This document shows positions 1 through 8,805 of a stretch of DNA of 64,000 bases, one piece after another (within the stretch, counting starts at the first letter, position 1; each line of letters begins with the position of its first letter). The translations under genes were made by a program, and so were the position numbers. Below the pieces are notes generated by a model that saw nothing but the letters and a program-made list of their open reading frames with translations, was not told the origin of the DNA and did not search any database. The DNA comes from Aequorivita sp. H23M31 (GTDB taxonomy: Bacteria > Bacteroidota > Bacteroidia > Flavobacteriales > Flavobacteriaceae), in assembly GCF_004022485.1 (NCBI RefSeq), contig NZ_CP034951.1, positions 2,976,001-3,040,000 on the forward strand, read 5' to 3'.

Positions 1-2
1 GG

Positions 3-3000
3 TGTATTCAAATAGCTTGGCAGCTCCATGATGACATGGGAAATGTGGTGGAACATCAGGACTATTTGATCAAGCCTCAAGGTTTCAATATTCCTTTCGA
101 TGCCGAAAAGATCCATGGAATTTCAACTGAACTCGCGCAGAAAAAGGGCCGGCCGTTCGCCGAAGTACTTTCCTTGTTTAATGAGTCGCTTAAAAAGACG
201 AAATTCGTTGTGGGCCACAACTTGGATTTCGACCTAAAAATAATGGGTGCGGAAGTTTATAGGCTAGGGTTGGAAAATTCACTTGAAAAACTTCCTGTTC
301 TAGACACCTGTACCGAAACCACTGCAACGCTCTGCCAAATTTCTGGCGGTAGGGGCGGAAAATTCAAATTGCCCACGCTTACAGAACTTCACGATTTTCT
401 GTTTACAGAGTCTTTTAAGGAAGCGCATAATGCAACTGCGGATGTTGAAGCCACTACCCGTTGTTTTCTGGAACTTTTACGTCGCCAGATTTTTACGGTG
501 GAAGAATTGGATGTTCAGCCGGATTATTTTGATCATTTTTCAGAAGCTAACCCGAAAACAATTGAACTCATTGGGCTCAAGCATATAAATTTAAAGAAGG
601 CTTCCCAAAAGATTAGAGAAGAGTTATTGGCCGCCTCAAAGATTGAAGGAATTTCATCGGAGGAAATTGAGGAGAATCTTGCCACTCTGGAGGAAGTGCC
701 ATTCGTCCATCTTCACAACCATTCGCAATATTCCATATTACAATCTACTTCCAGCACTTTGGATCTTGTGAATGCTGCCGTTGCGGAAAATATGTCTGCC
801 GTGGCTTTGACCGATACTGGAAATATGATGGGAGCTTTCCACTTTGTGCAAGCTGTTGAGGATTATAATAAATCTCTTGCTCCTGAAAATTTAGATAAGA
901 AATTAAAAGGAATTGTGGGATGCGAGTTTTTTGTTTGTGAGGATCATTTAAACAAAAATCAAAAGGACAACGGCTATCAAATCGTGATGTTAGCGAAAAA
1001 CAAGAATGGATACCATAATTTGGTAAAAATGGCCTCTATCGCTTATACTACAGGTTTCTATTACGTTCCCCGCATTGACAAAAATGTTGTGGAAAAATAC
1101 AAAGAAGATATTATTGTATTGACAGGTGGCATTAATGGAGAAGTACCTGCCAAAATTTTGAATGTGGGAGAAAAGCAGGCAGAGGACGCTTTGCTATGGT
1201 GGAAGGAGAAGTTTGGCGATGATCTTTATGTTGAAATTTTACGCCACAATCAGGAGGATGAAAATCGCGTGAACGAGGTTTTGGTGGAAATGGCTAAACG
1301 TAATGGCGTAAAATTGGTAGCTTGCAACAATACTTATTATATAAAGAAGGAGGATGCCAACGCCCACGATATCCTGCTATGTGTTAAGGACGGGGAAAAG
1401 CAGGGCACTCCTATTGGTCGTGGTAGGGGTTATCGCTTTGGAATGCCCAACCAGGAATATTATTTCAAGAGCCAGGATGAAATGAAAGCCATATTTCAGG
1501 ATCTTCCAGAGGCTATTTTAAATATTGAAGAGGTTATCTCAAAAATTGAACCTTTCGTTTTGCATCGAGATGTTCTGCTCCCCAATTTCACTATTCCCGA
1601 AAAATTTCTTCACGCAGAGGATGCCGATGGAGGTAAGCGTGGAGAGAATGCTTATCTGCGTTATTTAACCTATGAGGGAGCTAAAAAACGATACCCAGAA
1701 TTGCTTGAAGTTTCCTTCGAGGATTTGACAAATTCTAAAATTGCCGTTGAAAGTTCCGATCGTGTCAACTCAATCAAACAACGTCTCGATTTTGAGTTGG
1801 AAGTAATTGCAAATACGGGTTATCCAGGTTACTTTTTGATCGTTCAGGACTTTATTGCCGAAGCCAGGCGAATGGGGGTTGCAGTAGGGCCGGGAAGAGG
1901 CTCCGCTGCCGGTAGTGCAGTGGCCTATTGTTTGGGAATCACCAATATCTGCCCCATTAAATACGATTTGCTGTTTGAGCGTTTCCTGAATCCGGATAGG
2001 GTAAGTATGCCCGATATAGATATTGACTTTGATGATGAGGGTAGAAGTAAGGTAATGGATTATGTAATTCATAAATACGGAAGTAACCAGGTTGCGCAGA
2101 TTATAACCTACGGAACTATGGCAGCCAAATCCTCTATTCGGGATACCGCCCGAGTTCTCGATCTGCCACTAAATGAATCGGATAGAATTGCCAAGCTCAT
2201 CCCCAATATGACAAAGCTGAATAAAATCTTCGGTTTAAGTGATTCGGAATTGAGAAGCCGTTTCCGTTCGGATGAATTGCCAAAAGTGATGGAGCTTTTA
2301 AATTTATCTGAAGGATCTGATCTGGAAGCGCAAACTATTAACCAGGCGAAAATTCTAGAAGGTTCCGTTAGAAATACAGGAATCCACGCCTGTGGGGTAA
2401 TTATTACTCCCAGCGATATAACCGATTTTGTACCCGTTGCCCTCGCTAAGGATTCCGATTTGTACGTTACGCAATTCGATAACTCCGTAGTGGAAAGTGC
2501 AGGCCTGCTAAAAATGGATTTCCTCGGCCTTAAAACCTTGACTTTAATTAAAGACACTGTCCAACTCGTAAAACACAAACATAATATCGATCTGGAACCG
2601 GATTATTTTCCGTTGGACGATGTTAAGACTTACGAGCTTTTCCAACGCGGAGAAACCATTGGTATTTTCCAGTATGAATCTCCAGGGATGCAGAAGTATA
2701 TGAAGGAACTAAAGCCTTCCGTTTTTGCAGATTTAATTGCGATGAACGCACTTTATCGTCCCGGACCGATGGAATATATCCCAAGTTTCGTAAGAAGAAA
2801 ACATGGTGAGGAGGAGATTGAATATGATCTTCCCGCCATGGAAGAATACTTACAGGAAACCTATGGAATTACTGTTTATCAAGAACAAGTGATGTTGCTT
2901 TCGCAAAAATTGGCTGGCTTTACCAAAGGTGAAGCGGATGTTTTGCGGAAGGCAATGGGTAAGAAGCAAAAATCCGTTCTAGACAAGATGAAGCCTCGAT

Positions 3001-4328
3001 TTATTGCCCAGGCTTCCGAAAAAGGTTACGATGCTGAAAAACTCGAAAAAATCTGGAAGGATTGGGAGGCCTTTGCTAGTTATGCCTTTAACAAATCCCA
3101 CTCTACCTGTTATGCTTGGATTGCTTATCAAACCGCATATTTAAAAGCACATTATCCAGCCGAATATATGGCCGCTGTTTTGAGCAATAATATGAACGAC
3201 ATTAAGCAGGTCACATTTTTTATGGATGAATGCAGGCGAATGGGACTTACCGTTTTAGGTCCAGATGTCAACGAATCCTTCCATAAATTTACCGTTAACG
3301 ACCAGGGCGCGATCCGCTTTGGTATGGGAGCCGTTAAAGGTGTTGGGAGCAGTGCGGTAGCCACGATTATAGAGCATAGAAAAGACGGAAAATATAAATC
3401 TATCTTCGATTTAGCCAAGCGTATCGATCTGCGAGCCGCCAATAAAAAGGCTTTTGAAAATCTTGCTTTGGCTGGAGGTTTCGACAGTTTTAATGCGCAT
3501 CGAGCCCAATATCTTCACGATGATGGGGATGGCGTAATCTTTATTGAAAAAGTTTTGCGGTATGCTAATAAATTTCAGGAGACACAGAACTCCGCCCAAA
3601 CCAGTCTTTTTGGGGATGCCAGCGAAGTGCAAATTCCGGAACCGGAAGTGCCGCCTTGCGAAGAATGGGGCACTATGAAAAAATTAAGACAGGAAAGAGA
3701 GGTTGTGGGAGTATATATTTCAGGACATCCATTGGATGACTTTAAGATCGAAATAAAGAGTTTTGCGAACTGTAAAGTATCCGATTTTAACCGTTTGGAC
3801 TTATTACTAAATAGAGAAATGAGTTTTGGTGGCGTGGTAAGTGATGTGCAGCACCGGGAATCTAAAAATGGTAAGGGTTGGGCTATTTTTATAGTGGAGG
3901 ATTATGAAGATAGCTTTGAGTTTAAAATCTTTGGAGAAGAATATTTAAAATGGCGACATTTCCTAGTGCCCAACTCCTTTATTTTTGGAAAGGTTTTCGT
4001 GAGGGAAGGGTGGACCAATCGCGATACCGGCAAAAAGGGAGAACCTAGAATGCAGTACAATAGCTTTCAACTGCTTCACGATGTTATGGAGAATTATTCT
4101 AAAAAATTGACGCTACAGATTCCTTTACGCGAAATAAAAGAAGGAAGAATCGAGCAATTAAAGGAATTATTTAACACTCATAAAGGCAATAAACCACTAA
4201 CCTTCGTTGTCTATGAGGAGACGGAAAAGATAAAGCTTTCTATGCCCAGCCGGAAAAATAGCGTGAACATTTCTAAAGAATTATTGATAGAGCTGCATAA
4301 CCAACAGGTTAAATATAAGCTCAATTAA
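3..4328 (+). CDS. dnaE: DNA polymerase III alpha subunit with N-terminal proofreading exonuclease (5' truncated)
   Basis: Replicative polymerase. The frame is open to the window edge, so the true start lies upstream; the ATG at 36 is internal, because the upstream codons encode typical exonuclease sequence (IQIAWQLHDD). The first ~175 codons are a DnaQ-like 3'-5' exonuclease: VGHNLDFD and HNATADVEAT carry the expected Asp/His residues, while the first (DxE) motif is outside the window. A PHP domain follows from about base 700 (HLHNHSQYS), then the C-family polymerase palm with PDIDIDFDDEGR near base 2010 (catalytic acids), fingers and HhH (FNKSHSTCYAW), and an OB fold near 3820-3950. At 1,441 or more codons it exceeds the ~1,160 of E. 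coli DnaE because the editing domain is fused. Family assignment is secure. Confidence 0.96.
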   Translation, partial: CIQIAWQLHDDMGNVVEHQDYLIKPQGFNIPFDAEKIHGISTELAQKKGRPFAEVLSLFNESLKKTKFVVGHNLDFDLKIMGAEVYRLGLENSLEKLPVLDTCTETTATLCQISGGRGGKFKLPTLTELHDFLFTESFKEAHNATADVEATTRCFLELLRRQIFTVEELDVQPDYFDHFSEANPKTIELIGLKHINLKKASQKIREELLAASKIEGISSEEIEENLATLEEVPFVHLHNHSQYSILQSTSSTLDLVNAAVAENMSAVALTDTGNMMGAFHFVQAVEDYNKSLAPENLDKKLKGIVGCEFFVCEDHLNKNQKDNGYQIVMLAKNKNGYHNLVKMASIAYTTGFYYVPRIDKNVVEKYKEDIIVLTGGINGEVPAKILNVGEKQAEDALLWWKEKFGDDLYVEILRHNQEDENRVNEVLVEMAKRNGVKLVACNNTYYIKKEDANAHDILLCVKDGEKQGTPIGRGRGYRFGMPNQEYYFKSQDEMKAIFQDLPEAILNIEEVISKIEPFVLHRDVLLPNFTIPEKFLHAEDADGGKRGENAYLRYLTYEGAKKRYPELLEVSFEDLTNSKIAVESSDRVNSIKQRLDFELEVIANTGYPGYFLIVQDFIAEARRMGVAVGPGRGSAAGSAVAYCLGITNICPIKYDLLFERFLNPDRVSMPDIDIDFDDEGRSKVMDYVIHKYGSNQVAQIITYGTMAAKSSIRDTARVLDLPLNESDRIAKLIPNMTKLNKIFGLSDSELRSRFRSDELPKVMELLNLSEGSDLEAQTINQAKILEGSVRNTGIHACGVIITPSDITDFVPVALAKDSDLYVTQFDNSVVESAGLLKMDFLGLKTLTLIKDTVQLVKHKHNIDLEPDYFPLDDVKTYELFQRGETIGIFQYESPGMQKYMKELKPSVFADLIAMNALYRPGPMEYIPSFVRRKHGEEEIEYDLPAMEEYLQETYGITVYQEQVMLLSQKLAGFTKGEADVLRKAMGKKQKSVLDKMKPRFIAQASEKGYDAEKLEKIWKDWEAFASYAFNKSHSTCYAWIAYQTAYLKAHYPAEYMAAVLSNNMNDIKQVTFFMDECRRMGLTVLGPDVNESFHKFTVNDQGAIRFGMGAVKGVGSSAVATIIEHRKDGKYKSIFDLAKRIDLRAANKKAFENLALAGGFDSFNAHRAQYLHDDGDGVIFIEKVLRYANKFQETQNSAQTSLFGDASEVQIPEPEVPPCEEWGTMKKLRQEREVVGVYISGHPLDDFKIEIKSFANCKVSDFNRLDLLLNREMSFGGVVSDVQHRESKNGKGWAIFIVEDYEDSFEFKIFGEEYLKWRHFLVPNSFIFGKVFVREGWTNRDTGKKGEPRMQYNSFQLLHDVMENYSKKLTLQIPLREIKEGRIEQLKELFNTHKGNKPLTFVVYEETEKIKLSMPSRKNSVNISKELLIELHNQQVKYKLN

Positions 4329-4477
4329 TGTTTTCTATATTTCCACCTGTTTCCTGAAAAAGTTTGAGAGATGAATTTGGAAAAGAAAAATAATATAAAT
4401 AATAAAGAATAGAAATAATCAATAGTTCCATTTCCTAAACGTATGTTAGGACTGTGATTATTACTCTAAAAATTGAT

Positions 4478-4485
4478 TACTTTTG
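4478..4485 (+). promoter_or_regulatory. Putative Bacteroidota -7 box for trxA
   Basis: TACTTTTG fits the TAnnTTTG consensus of the Bacteroidota housekeeping sigma factor and lies 23 bases before the thioredoxin ATG, giving a very short leader. No clear -33 TTG partner is visible, so this is tentative. Confidence 0.4.
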
Positions 4486-4507
4486 GGAATTAATTAAAAT
4501 CAAGATT

Positions 4508-4825
4508 ATGGCATTAGAAATAACAGACGCGAACTTTGAAGAAACGGTTTTGAAAAGTGATAAACCGGTATTGGTTGATTTTTGGGCAGCTTGGTGCGGT
4601 CCATGTAGAATGGTAGGTCCAATCATTGAGGAAATCAGCAAAGAATATGAAGGTAAAGCCGTTGTAGGAAAGGTTGATGTAGATGCGAACCAAGAATTTG
4701 CAGCTAAATATGGTGTACGAAATATCCCTACGGTTTTAGTATTCCAAAATGGTGAGGTTGTGGGTCGCCAAGTAGGTGTTGCCCCGAAAAATGTATATGC
4801 AGAGGCTATCGATACCCTTTTGTAA
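4508..4825 (+). CDS. trxA: Thioredoxin
   Basis: Small cytoplasmic dithiol-disulfide oxidoreductase of 105 residues, the usual length for thioredoxin 1. The active site WCGPC is seen in FWAAWCGPCRM, and the cis-Pro loop is present (NIPTVLVF). The frame is open upstream to a GTG at 4454, but the ATG at 4508 gives the canonical N-terminus MALEITDANFEE and is preferred. It stands alone between dnaE and clpP and is followed by a hairpin terminator. Confidence 0.96.
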   Translation: MALEITDANFEETVLKSDKPVLVDFWAAWCGPCRMVGPIIEEISKEYEGKAVVGKVDVDANQEFAAKYGVRNIPTVLVFQNGEVVGRQVGVAPKNVYAEAIDTLL

Positions 4826-4851
4826 AAACATATCCCAAAAATAAAACAATG

Positions 4852-4878
4852 AAAGGCTTGGCTTATTGCTGAGCCTTT
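4852..4878 (+). terminator. Rho-independent terminator after trxA
   Basis: Inverted repeat AAAGGCT...AGCCTTT with a 13-nt loop, followed by a T-rich stretch, 26 bases after the thioredoxin stop. Confidence 0.7.
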
Positions 4879-4993
4879 TGTTATTTTTATGCAGTTTCCT
4901 AACAGGAATGTATAGTCTCCTTATAAACCAGATCAAGGTTTCTACACTTCTAGCGAAATTGAGATATTTTGTAACTTAACAGAAAGATTTTAA

Positions 4994-5539
4994 ATGAGTA
5001 AACCAGAAAAAGCACAAGATAAAATTGACAGTAAATTATTGGAAGAACGTAAGGTATTCCTATGGGGAATGGTTGACGATAAAAGTGCCCGCCATATTGT
5101 AGAGCGTTTGTTGTATATGGACGCACAAAGCCACGAAGAAATTAAATTTTATATAAACAGTCCAGGAGGGTACGTTACAGCAGGATTTTCAATTTATGAC
5201 ACCATGCGAGAGATAAAAAGTCCTGTTTCTACTATTTGTACTGGATTAGCGGCCTCTATGGGCAGTATACTTCTCTCTGCCGGCGATAAAGGAAAACGCT
5301 TTATTCAGCCGCATGCTCGAGTTATGATCCACCAACCGAGTGGAGGTGCAAGAGGAGTTGCCAGCGATATTGAAATTACAGCACAGGAAATTCTGAAAAC
5401 TAAGGAAATAAGTGCAAAGATCCTTGCAGACAACTGTGGGCAGTCTTTTGATAAAATAATGAAGGACTTTAATCGCGATCACTGGATGGGAGCCAAAGAA
5501 TCAGTTGAATATGGAATAGTAGATAAAATTGTTAAATAG
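4994..5539 (+). CDS. clpP: ClpP-family serine protease (short form)
   Basis: Proteolytic subunit of a Clp-type chambered protease. The catalytic Ser is in GLAASMGS (Ser88), the His in VMIHQPSGG (~His113), and the Asp is expected in the NRDHWMGAKE segment. The hydrophobic SPGG-TAGFSIYDTM core is conserved. At 181 residues it is shorter than typical ClpP (~195-220) and begins almost directly at the first helix, so the N-terminal axial loops that dock the ATPase look reduced or absent. No clpX or clpA lies next to it. It may be a second, divergent ClpP paralogue rather than the housekeeping copy; that is inference. Confidence 0.9.
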   Translation: MSKPEKAQDKIDSKLLEERKVFLWGMVDDKSARHIVERLLYMDAQSHEEIKFYINSPGGYVTAGFSIYDTMREIKSPVSTICTGLAASMGSILLSAGDKGKRFIQPHARVMIHQPSGGARGVASDIEITAQEILKTKEISAKILADNCGQSFDKIMKDFNRDHWMGAKESVEYGIVDKIVK

Positions 5540-5689
5540 AGAATTTTAAGAACTTCCCGCCATTATTTGAATTGTTGGGGATTCTTAATTAAATTGCATA
5601 CATAAAAGACCCATTTATCTCAAAAAAAAATAATTAACCAACCGAAGATGATTGATATGGGCATTCCTCTTCTTAAAAACGATACTAAG

Positions 5690-6142
5690 ATGAAAAATTC
5701 AGCATTGATATTAGGGTTCGCTACATTCGTTTTATTCGGATGTAAAAGTGGTGAGAAGCACGAAATGGTCTTTGATGGCCCCATTGAAACTGTAAGTCCG
5801 AAAGCAGACCGCGCCAACAAAAAAGAAACCCTGGATTGGGCAGGAGTTTATGAGGCAACCTCACCTTGTGCAGACTGCGATGGTATCAAAACCACGGTCG
5901 AATTAAAAACAGACAAGACCTTCAATATGTCGCAAACCCGTATCGGAAAAACGGGAGACGATATCCGGTTTAAGGAAAGCGGTAATTTTACTTGGGAAGA
6001 CAACGGGTCTGATGTGGTTTTGGAAGCTGGAAAATATAGAATTAAATTTGAGGTCGGACAAAATGATTTGACTCTTTTGGATATGTCTGGAAATGTCGCA
6101 AAGGGAGAATTGAGCAACTTTTATGTACTGAAGAAAAAATAA
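5690..6142 (+). CDS. NlpE-like lipoprotein (first of tandem pair)
   Basis: Predicted envelope lipoprotein of 150 residues. The ATG at 5690 gives a signal peptide ending in a lipobox (FVLFGCKSG); the frame extends upstream to 5648, but that start would bury the signal sequence. The mature part carries the NlpE N-domain signature WAGVYEATSPCADCDGIKT, with a CxxC that in E. coli NlpE is linked to surface/copper sensing through Cpx. A DUF306-like beta-barrel tail follows. A paralogue starts 10 bases downstream. Role in metal or envelope stress is inferred from family only. Confidence 0.85.
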   Translation: MKNSALILGFATFVLFGCKSGEKHEMVFDGPIETVSPKADRANKKETLDWAGVYEATSPCADCDGIKTTVELKTDKTFNMSQTRIGKTGDDIRFKESGNFTWEDNGSDVVLEAGKYRIKFEVGQNDLTLLDMSGNVAKGELSNFYVLKKK

Positions 6143-6152
6143 ACAAGTTCAT

Positions 6153-6623
6153 ATGAAAAAAGTTCTGCTCTTGTTTACAGTTTCATTGGGTCTATTATTA
6201 GGCTGCAAAAATGAAGTAAATGAAAAGGAAAAAGTGACTCCGGAAGGAGTTGTATTAGACGTTGATACAACAGTTGCCAAACCGGATATGCATAATTCTG
6301 AAAACGCTCTCGATTGGGCAGGAATTTATGAGGGCACAACTCCCTGTGCGGACTGCGAGGGAATAAAAACAATCCTAGAATTAAAATCAGATAATACCTA
6401 CACCCTTTCCATGACATATTTGGGAAAACCGAAGGTTGAAGAATTTAAACAGCACGGTGATTTTACATGGGACGCCACCGGATCACGTATTTCACTTAAA
6501 ACCGATGGGGAACCGATGTTACTCAAGGTGGGTGAAAATAAAGTCTGGCTATTGGATGGATCCGGCAATGTAATTGACAATCAATTGGCAGATATGTTTA
6601 TCCTCACAAAAACTAATTCATAA
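6153..6623 (+). CDS. NlpE-like lipoprotein (second of tandem pair)
   Basis: Predicted lipoprotein of 156 residues with signal peptide and lipobox (GLLLGCKNE). It shares with its neighbour the segment DWAGIYEGTTPCADCEGIKT and the same domain length, so the two arose by tandem duplication. The CxxC motif is intact. The 10-base gap to the upstream gene indicates cotranscription. The linker after the lipidated Cys differs from that of the first copy, suggesting divergence in surface presentation. Confidence 0.86.
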   Translation: MKKVLLLFTVSLGLLLGCKNEVNEKEKVTPEGVVLDVDTTVAKPDMHNSENALDWAGIYEGTTPCADCEGIKTILELKSDNTYTLSMTYLGKPKVEEFKQHGDFTWDATGSRISLKTDGEPMLLKVGENKVWLLDGSGNVIDNQLADMFILTKTNS

Positions 6624-6786
6624 ATACTGTTCAATCCGAGTTTTATTTTTCTACAGCAGGAATTTTAAAGAAAATCTCTTCATAGATTATTATTGTGCTT
6701 CTGGAATGCTCAGGACAAAACGAAATATCGAAACCCACCTTTGATTTTGTTTATATTGGGCCTATCGAAATGATTAAGGTGAAAAT

Positions 6787-7716
6787 ATGGATATAGAGAA
6801 AGAGATTAATGAGATTACAGGTTTTAAGAACCTCGAGCTGCTCGCAAAACAGGTAGTAGAGGGTTTTATATCTGGACTGCATAAAAGTCCTTTCCACGGT
6901 TTCTCAGCCGAATTCGCAGAGCATAAAATCTACAATAGCGGAGAAAGCACCAAGCATATAGACTGGAAGCTTTTTGCAAAAACCGATAAATTATATACAA
7001 AACGTTACGAGGAGGAAACCAATCTGCGTTGTCACTTAATTGTGGATAATAGCAGTTCGATGCACTATCCAAAATTGAAACGGTTTAATATAAACTCCCT
7101 AAATAAAATTGGTTTCTCGGTTCTTGCGTCTGCGGCCATTATGAATTTGATGAAGCGGCAGCGCGATGCGGTGGGACTGAGTATTTATAGTGAGGAATAT
7201 GAATTTTATGCTTCTGAAAAAGGAAGCGAGAGGCATCATCAAATGCTTCTTCAAAAATTGAACGAAGCTTTGCTTTCCTCCAAAGAAAGATCTACAACGG
7301 AAACCTACACCTATCTCCATCTAATCGCTGAAAAACTGAAACGGCGTTCTTTGGTGTTTCTTTTTACTGATATGCTTCAAAGTGATGTGGAGGCAGAAAA
7401 GCTTTTCGAAGCGCTTCAGCATTTAAAATACAATAAGCACGAAGTGATTCTTTTTCACACCTACGACAAAAAACACGAAGTAAATTTTGACTTTTCCAAC
7501 CGTCCCAAGCGTTTTGTAGATGTTGAAACCGGTGAACACATCAATCTATATGCTAAAAATATTAAACAACAGTATGAAGAAGCTGTCAAAGAATATTTTC
7601 GCGAACTCGAACTTCGCTGTGCCCAGTACAGAATAAAGTATGTGAAAACCGATATAAACGAGAGTTTCAATAAAATCTTGACCACCTATTTGGTAGAGCG
7701 CCAGAAGTTTGGGTAG
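6787..7716 (+). CDS. DUF58 domain protein (vWA-like)
   Basis: Cytoplasmic protein of 309 residues. It shows the DUF58 signature: STKHIDWKLFAKTDKLYTKRYEEE followed by LIVDNSSSM, a vWA-like MIDAS motif (DxSxS). DUF58 proteins are usually encoded with a MoxR ATPase and BatA-type vWA proteins; here no MoxR or Bat gene is adjacent, so this copy appears isolated. Exact function is unknown. Confidence 0.88.
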   Translation: MDIEKEINEITGFKNLELLAKQVVEGFISGLHKSPFHGFSAEFAEHKIYNSGESTKHIDWKLFAKTDKLYTKRYEEETNLRCHLIVDNSSSMHYPKLKRFNINSLNKIGFSVLASAAIMNLMKRQRDAVGLSIYSEEYEFYASEKGSERHHQMLLQKLNEALLSSKERSTTETYTYLHLIAEKLKRRSLVFLFTDMLQSDVEAEKLFEALQHLKYNKHEVILFHTYDKKHEVNFDFSNRPKRFVDVETGEHINLYAKNIKQQYEEAVKEYFRELELRCAQYRIKYVKTDINESFNKILTTYLVERQKFG

Positions 7717-7744
7717 GTAGTGGGTAGTCGGTAGTGGGTAGTCA
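7717..7744 (+). repeat. Heptamer microsatellite (GTAGTGG/GTAGTCG), 4 units
   Basis: Four 7-bp units directly after the DUF58 stop codon: gtagtgg, gtagtcg, gtagtgg, gtagtca. Confidence 0.8.
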
Positions 7745-7853
7745 GTTTTTTTAAGTGTTCAGTGTTCGGGAAAAAAGCAGCAGTATACAGTTGACCTGGG
7801 CAGTTTTCTGAAAATGTAAAAAGGTCAACCTTATTCAAGGCGTGCTCGACCGA

Positions 7854-7874
7854 ATAACTCATAACTCATAAATT
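7854..7874 (+). repeat. Heptamer repeat (ATAACTC), 2-3 units
   Basis: ataactc ataactc ataaatt. The same heptamer recurs at 38204-38220. The surrounding gap 7745-8139 shows no credible gene. Confidence 0.6.
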
Positions 7875-8139
7875 AAATATAATATCTTGAACCAACTCAA
7901 CGAAGTAGAATTTTTTAAATTGGATTGATAATTAGACTGGTATGTAAATGAAATTCCGATTCAAGTTAAGAATACGATTAATTTAATTTTTTTCAATAAA
8001 ATTGTTTGCGGGAATCAAATGGAGTAGTATATTTGCCACCGCTTAATACGGCAAGAGAGTAGTCTCAAAATGTATGGTAACAATTTTTCACTTTGCTCAA
8101 CTGTTGTTGAGGTTTTCCGAAAGGTAAATTGAAAAACTT

Positions 8140-8213
8140 GGTCTGGTAGTTCAGTTGGTTAGAATACCTGCCTGTCACGCAGGGGGTCGCGAGTTCGAGT
8201 CTCGTCCAGACCG
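8140..8213 (+). tRNA. tRNA-Asp (GTC)
   Basis: 74-nt cloverleaf: acceptor GGTCTGG pairs with CCAGACC, anticodon stem CCTGC/GCAGG, loop CTGTCAC with anticodon GTC at 8174-8176, T-loop TTCGAGT, discriminator G. CCA is not encoded. The 3' part from 8191 onward is duplicated at 20072, making this gene the left boundary of a genomic island. Confidence 0.96.
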
Positions 8214-8403
8214 CATATTCCCACGAAGGTGGGAATCTCTTTCGTCCTAGAAAGAATAATGAAGTTGTGTTGTCCCGAATTAACTTCGGGATGTGGTTAA
8301 ATCCCTTAAGGGATTGCCGATGAGAAGCTTTTCCTGAAGCCCGCACTGAGTGGTCATTGAGCCAGTCGAAATGCGGAGCCGAAGTGGAGAGGCTTTTTTT
8401 GTT
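8191..8403 (+). repeat. Left 213-bp direct repeat (attL-like), covering the tRNA-Asp 3' end
   Basis: Identical over 213 bases to 20072-20284. It covers the T-arm and acceptor 3' strand of tRNA-Asp, followed by a chain of small inverted repeats: attcccacgaaggtgggaat at 8217, tcccgaa...ttcggga, aatcccttaagggatt, and a REP-like word cattgagccagtcgaaatg, ending in a T7 run. The pair flanks the 12-kb restriction-modification island. Confidence 0.93.
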
Positions 8404-8805
8404 TTAACACGACACTAATGAGTTTAGTACATATTTTACGTACCCACGGGGGTACCCAATAAAATTCTCGAGGTACCCACTTTTCATAAACTTCAAAAAA
8501 TGAAAAGTAATGCATTATTTATGGAATCCGCGGAAGGGTTTGCTTGGAGCTATAACGATTAATAGAAGAATATAGTCAGTAAGTCTGGAAGAGTAGGTGG
8601 AAAACAAAAAATAATGTTAATTTTAACTCTAAAATTTCACCTACTCCCCAGATTTAAAACTGAAGTTTAAACGCATCAGGATGATTTATGTGTCATTTTG
8701 TAGGTTTTCAGCGTGTTGCAAATTTTTTTAAGCTAATATGACAAGCTGAATTCGAATAAAGAATGAACACACCTAGCCCAATAATTAATAAATAAGAAAA
8801 TATAA
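8404..8805. other. Island left-end non-coding region
   Basis: About 400 bases between the left repeat and hsdM. It holds an imperfect long inverted repeat (8581-8655) and a gtaccc-rich stretch near 8440-8480; no credible ORF. It probably contains the hsdM promoter, but none could be assigned. Confidence 0.5.
8581..8655. repeat. Long imperfect inverted repeat near island left end
   Basis: Left arm aagtctggaagagtaggtgg (8581-8600) pairs with right arm tcacctactccccagattt (8637-8655), with few mismatches and a loop of about 30 bases. It could be a hairpin, a regulator site or part of an excision site. Confidence 0.6.

Noticed and set aside
2108..2578. 156-codon minus-strand ORF in dnaE
   Set aside because: Lies entirely within the conserved polymerase domain on the opposite strand.
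8065..8346. 93-codon ORF on the minus strand over tRNA-Asp
   Set aside because: It is antisense to the tRNA and its repeat; the same peptide reappears at 20054-20305 only because the DNA is duplicated.
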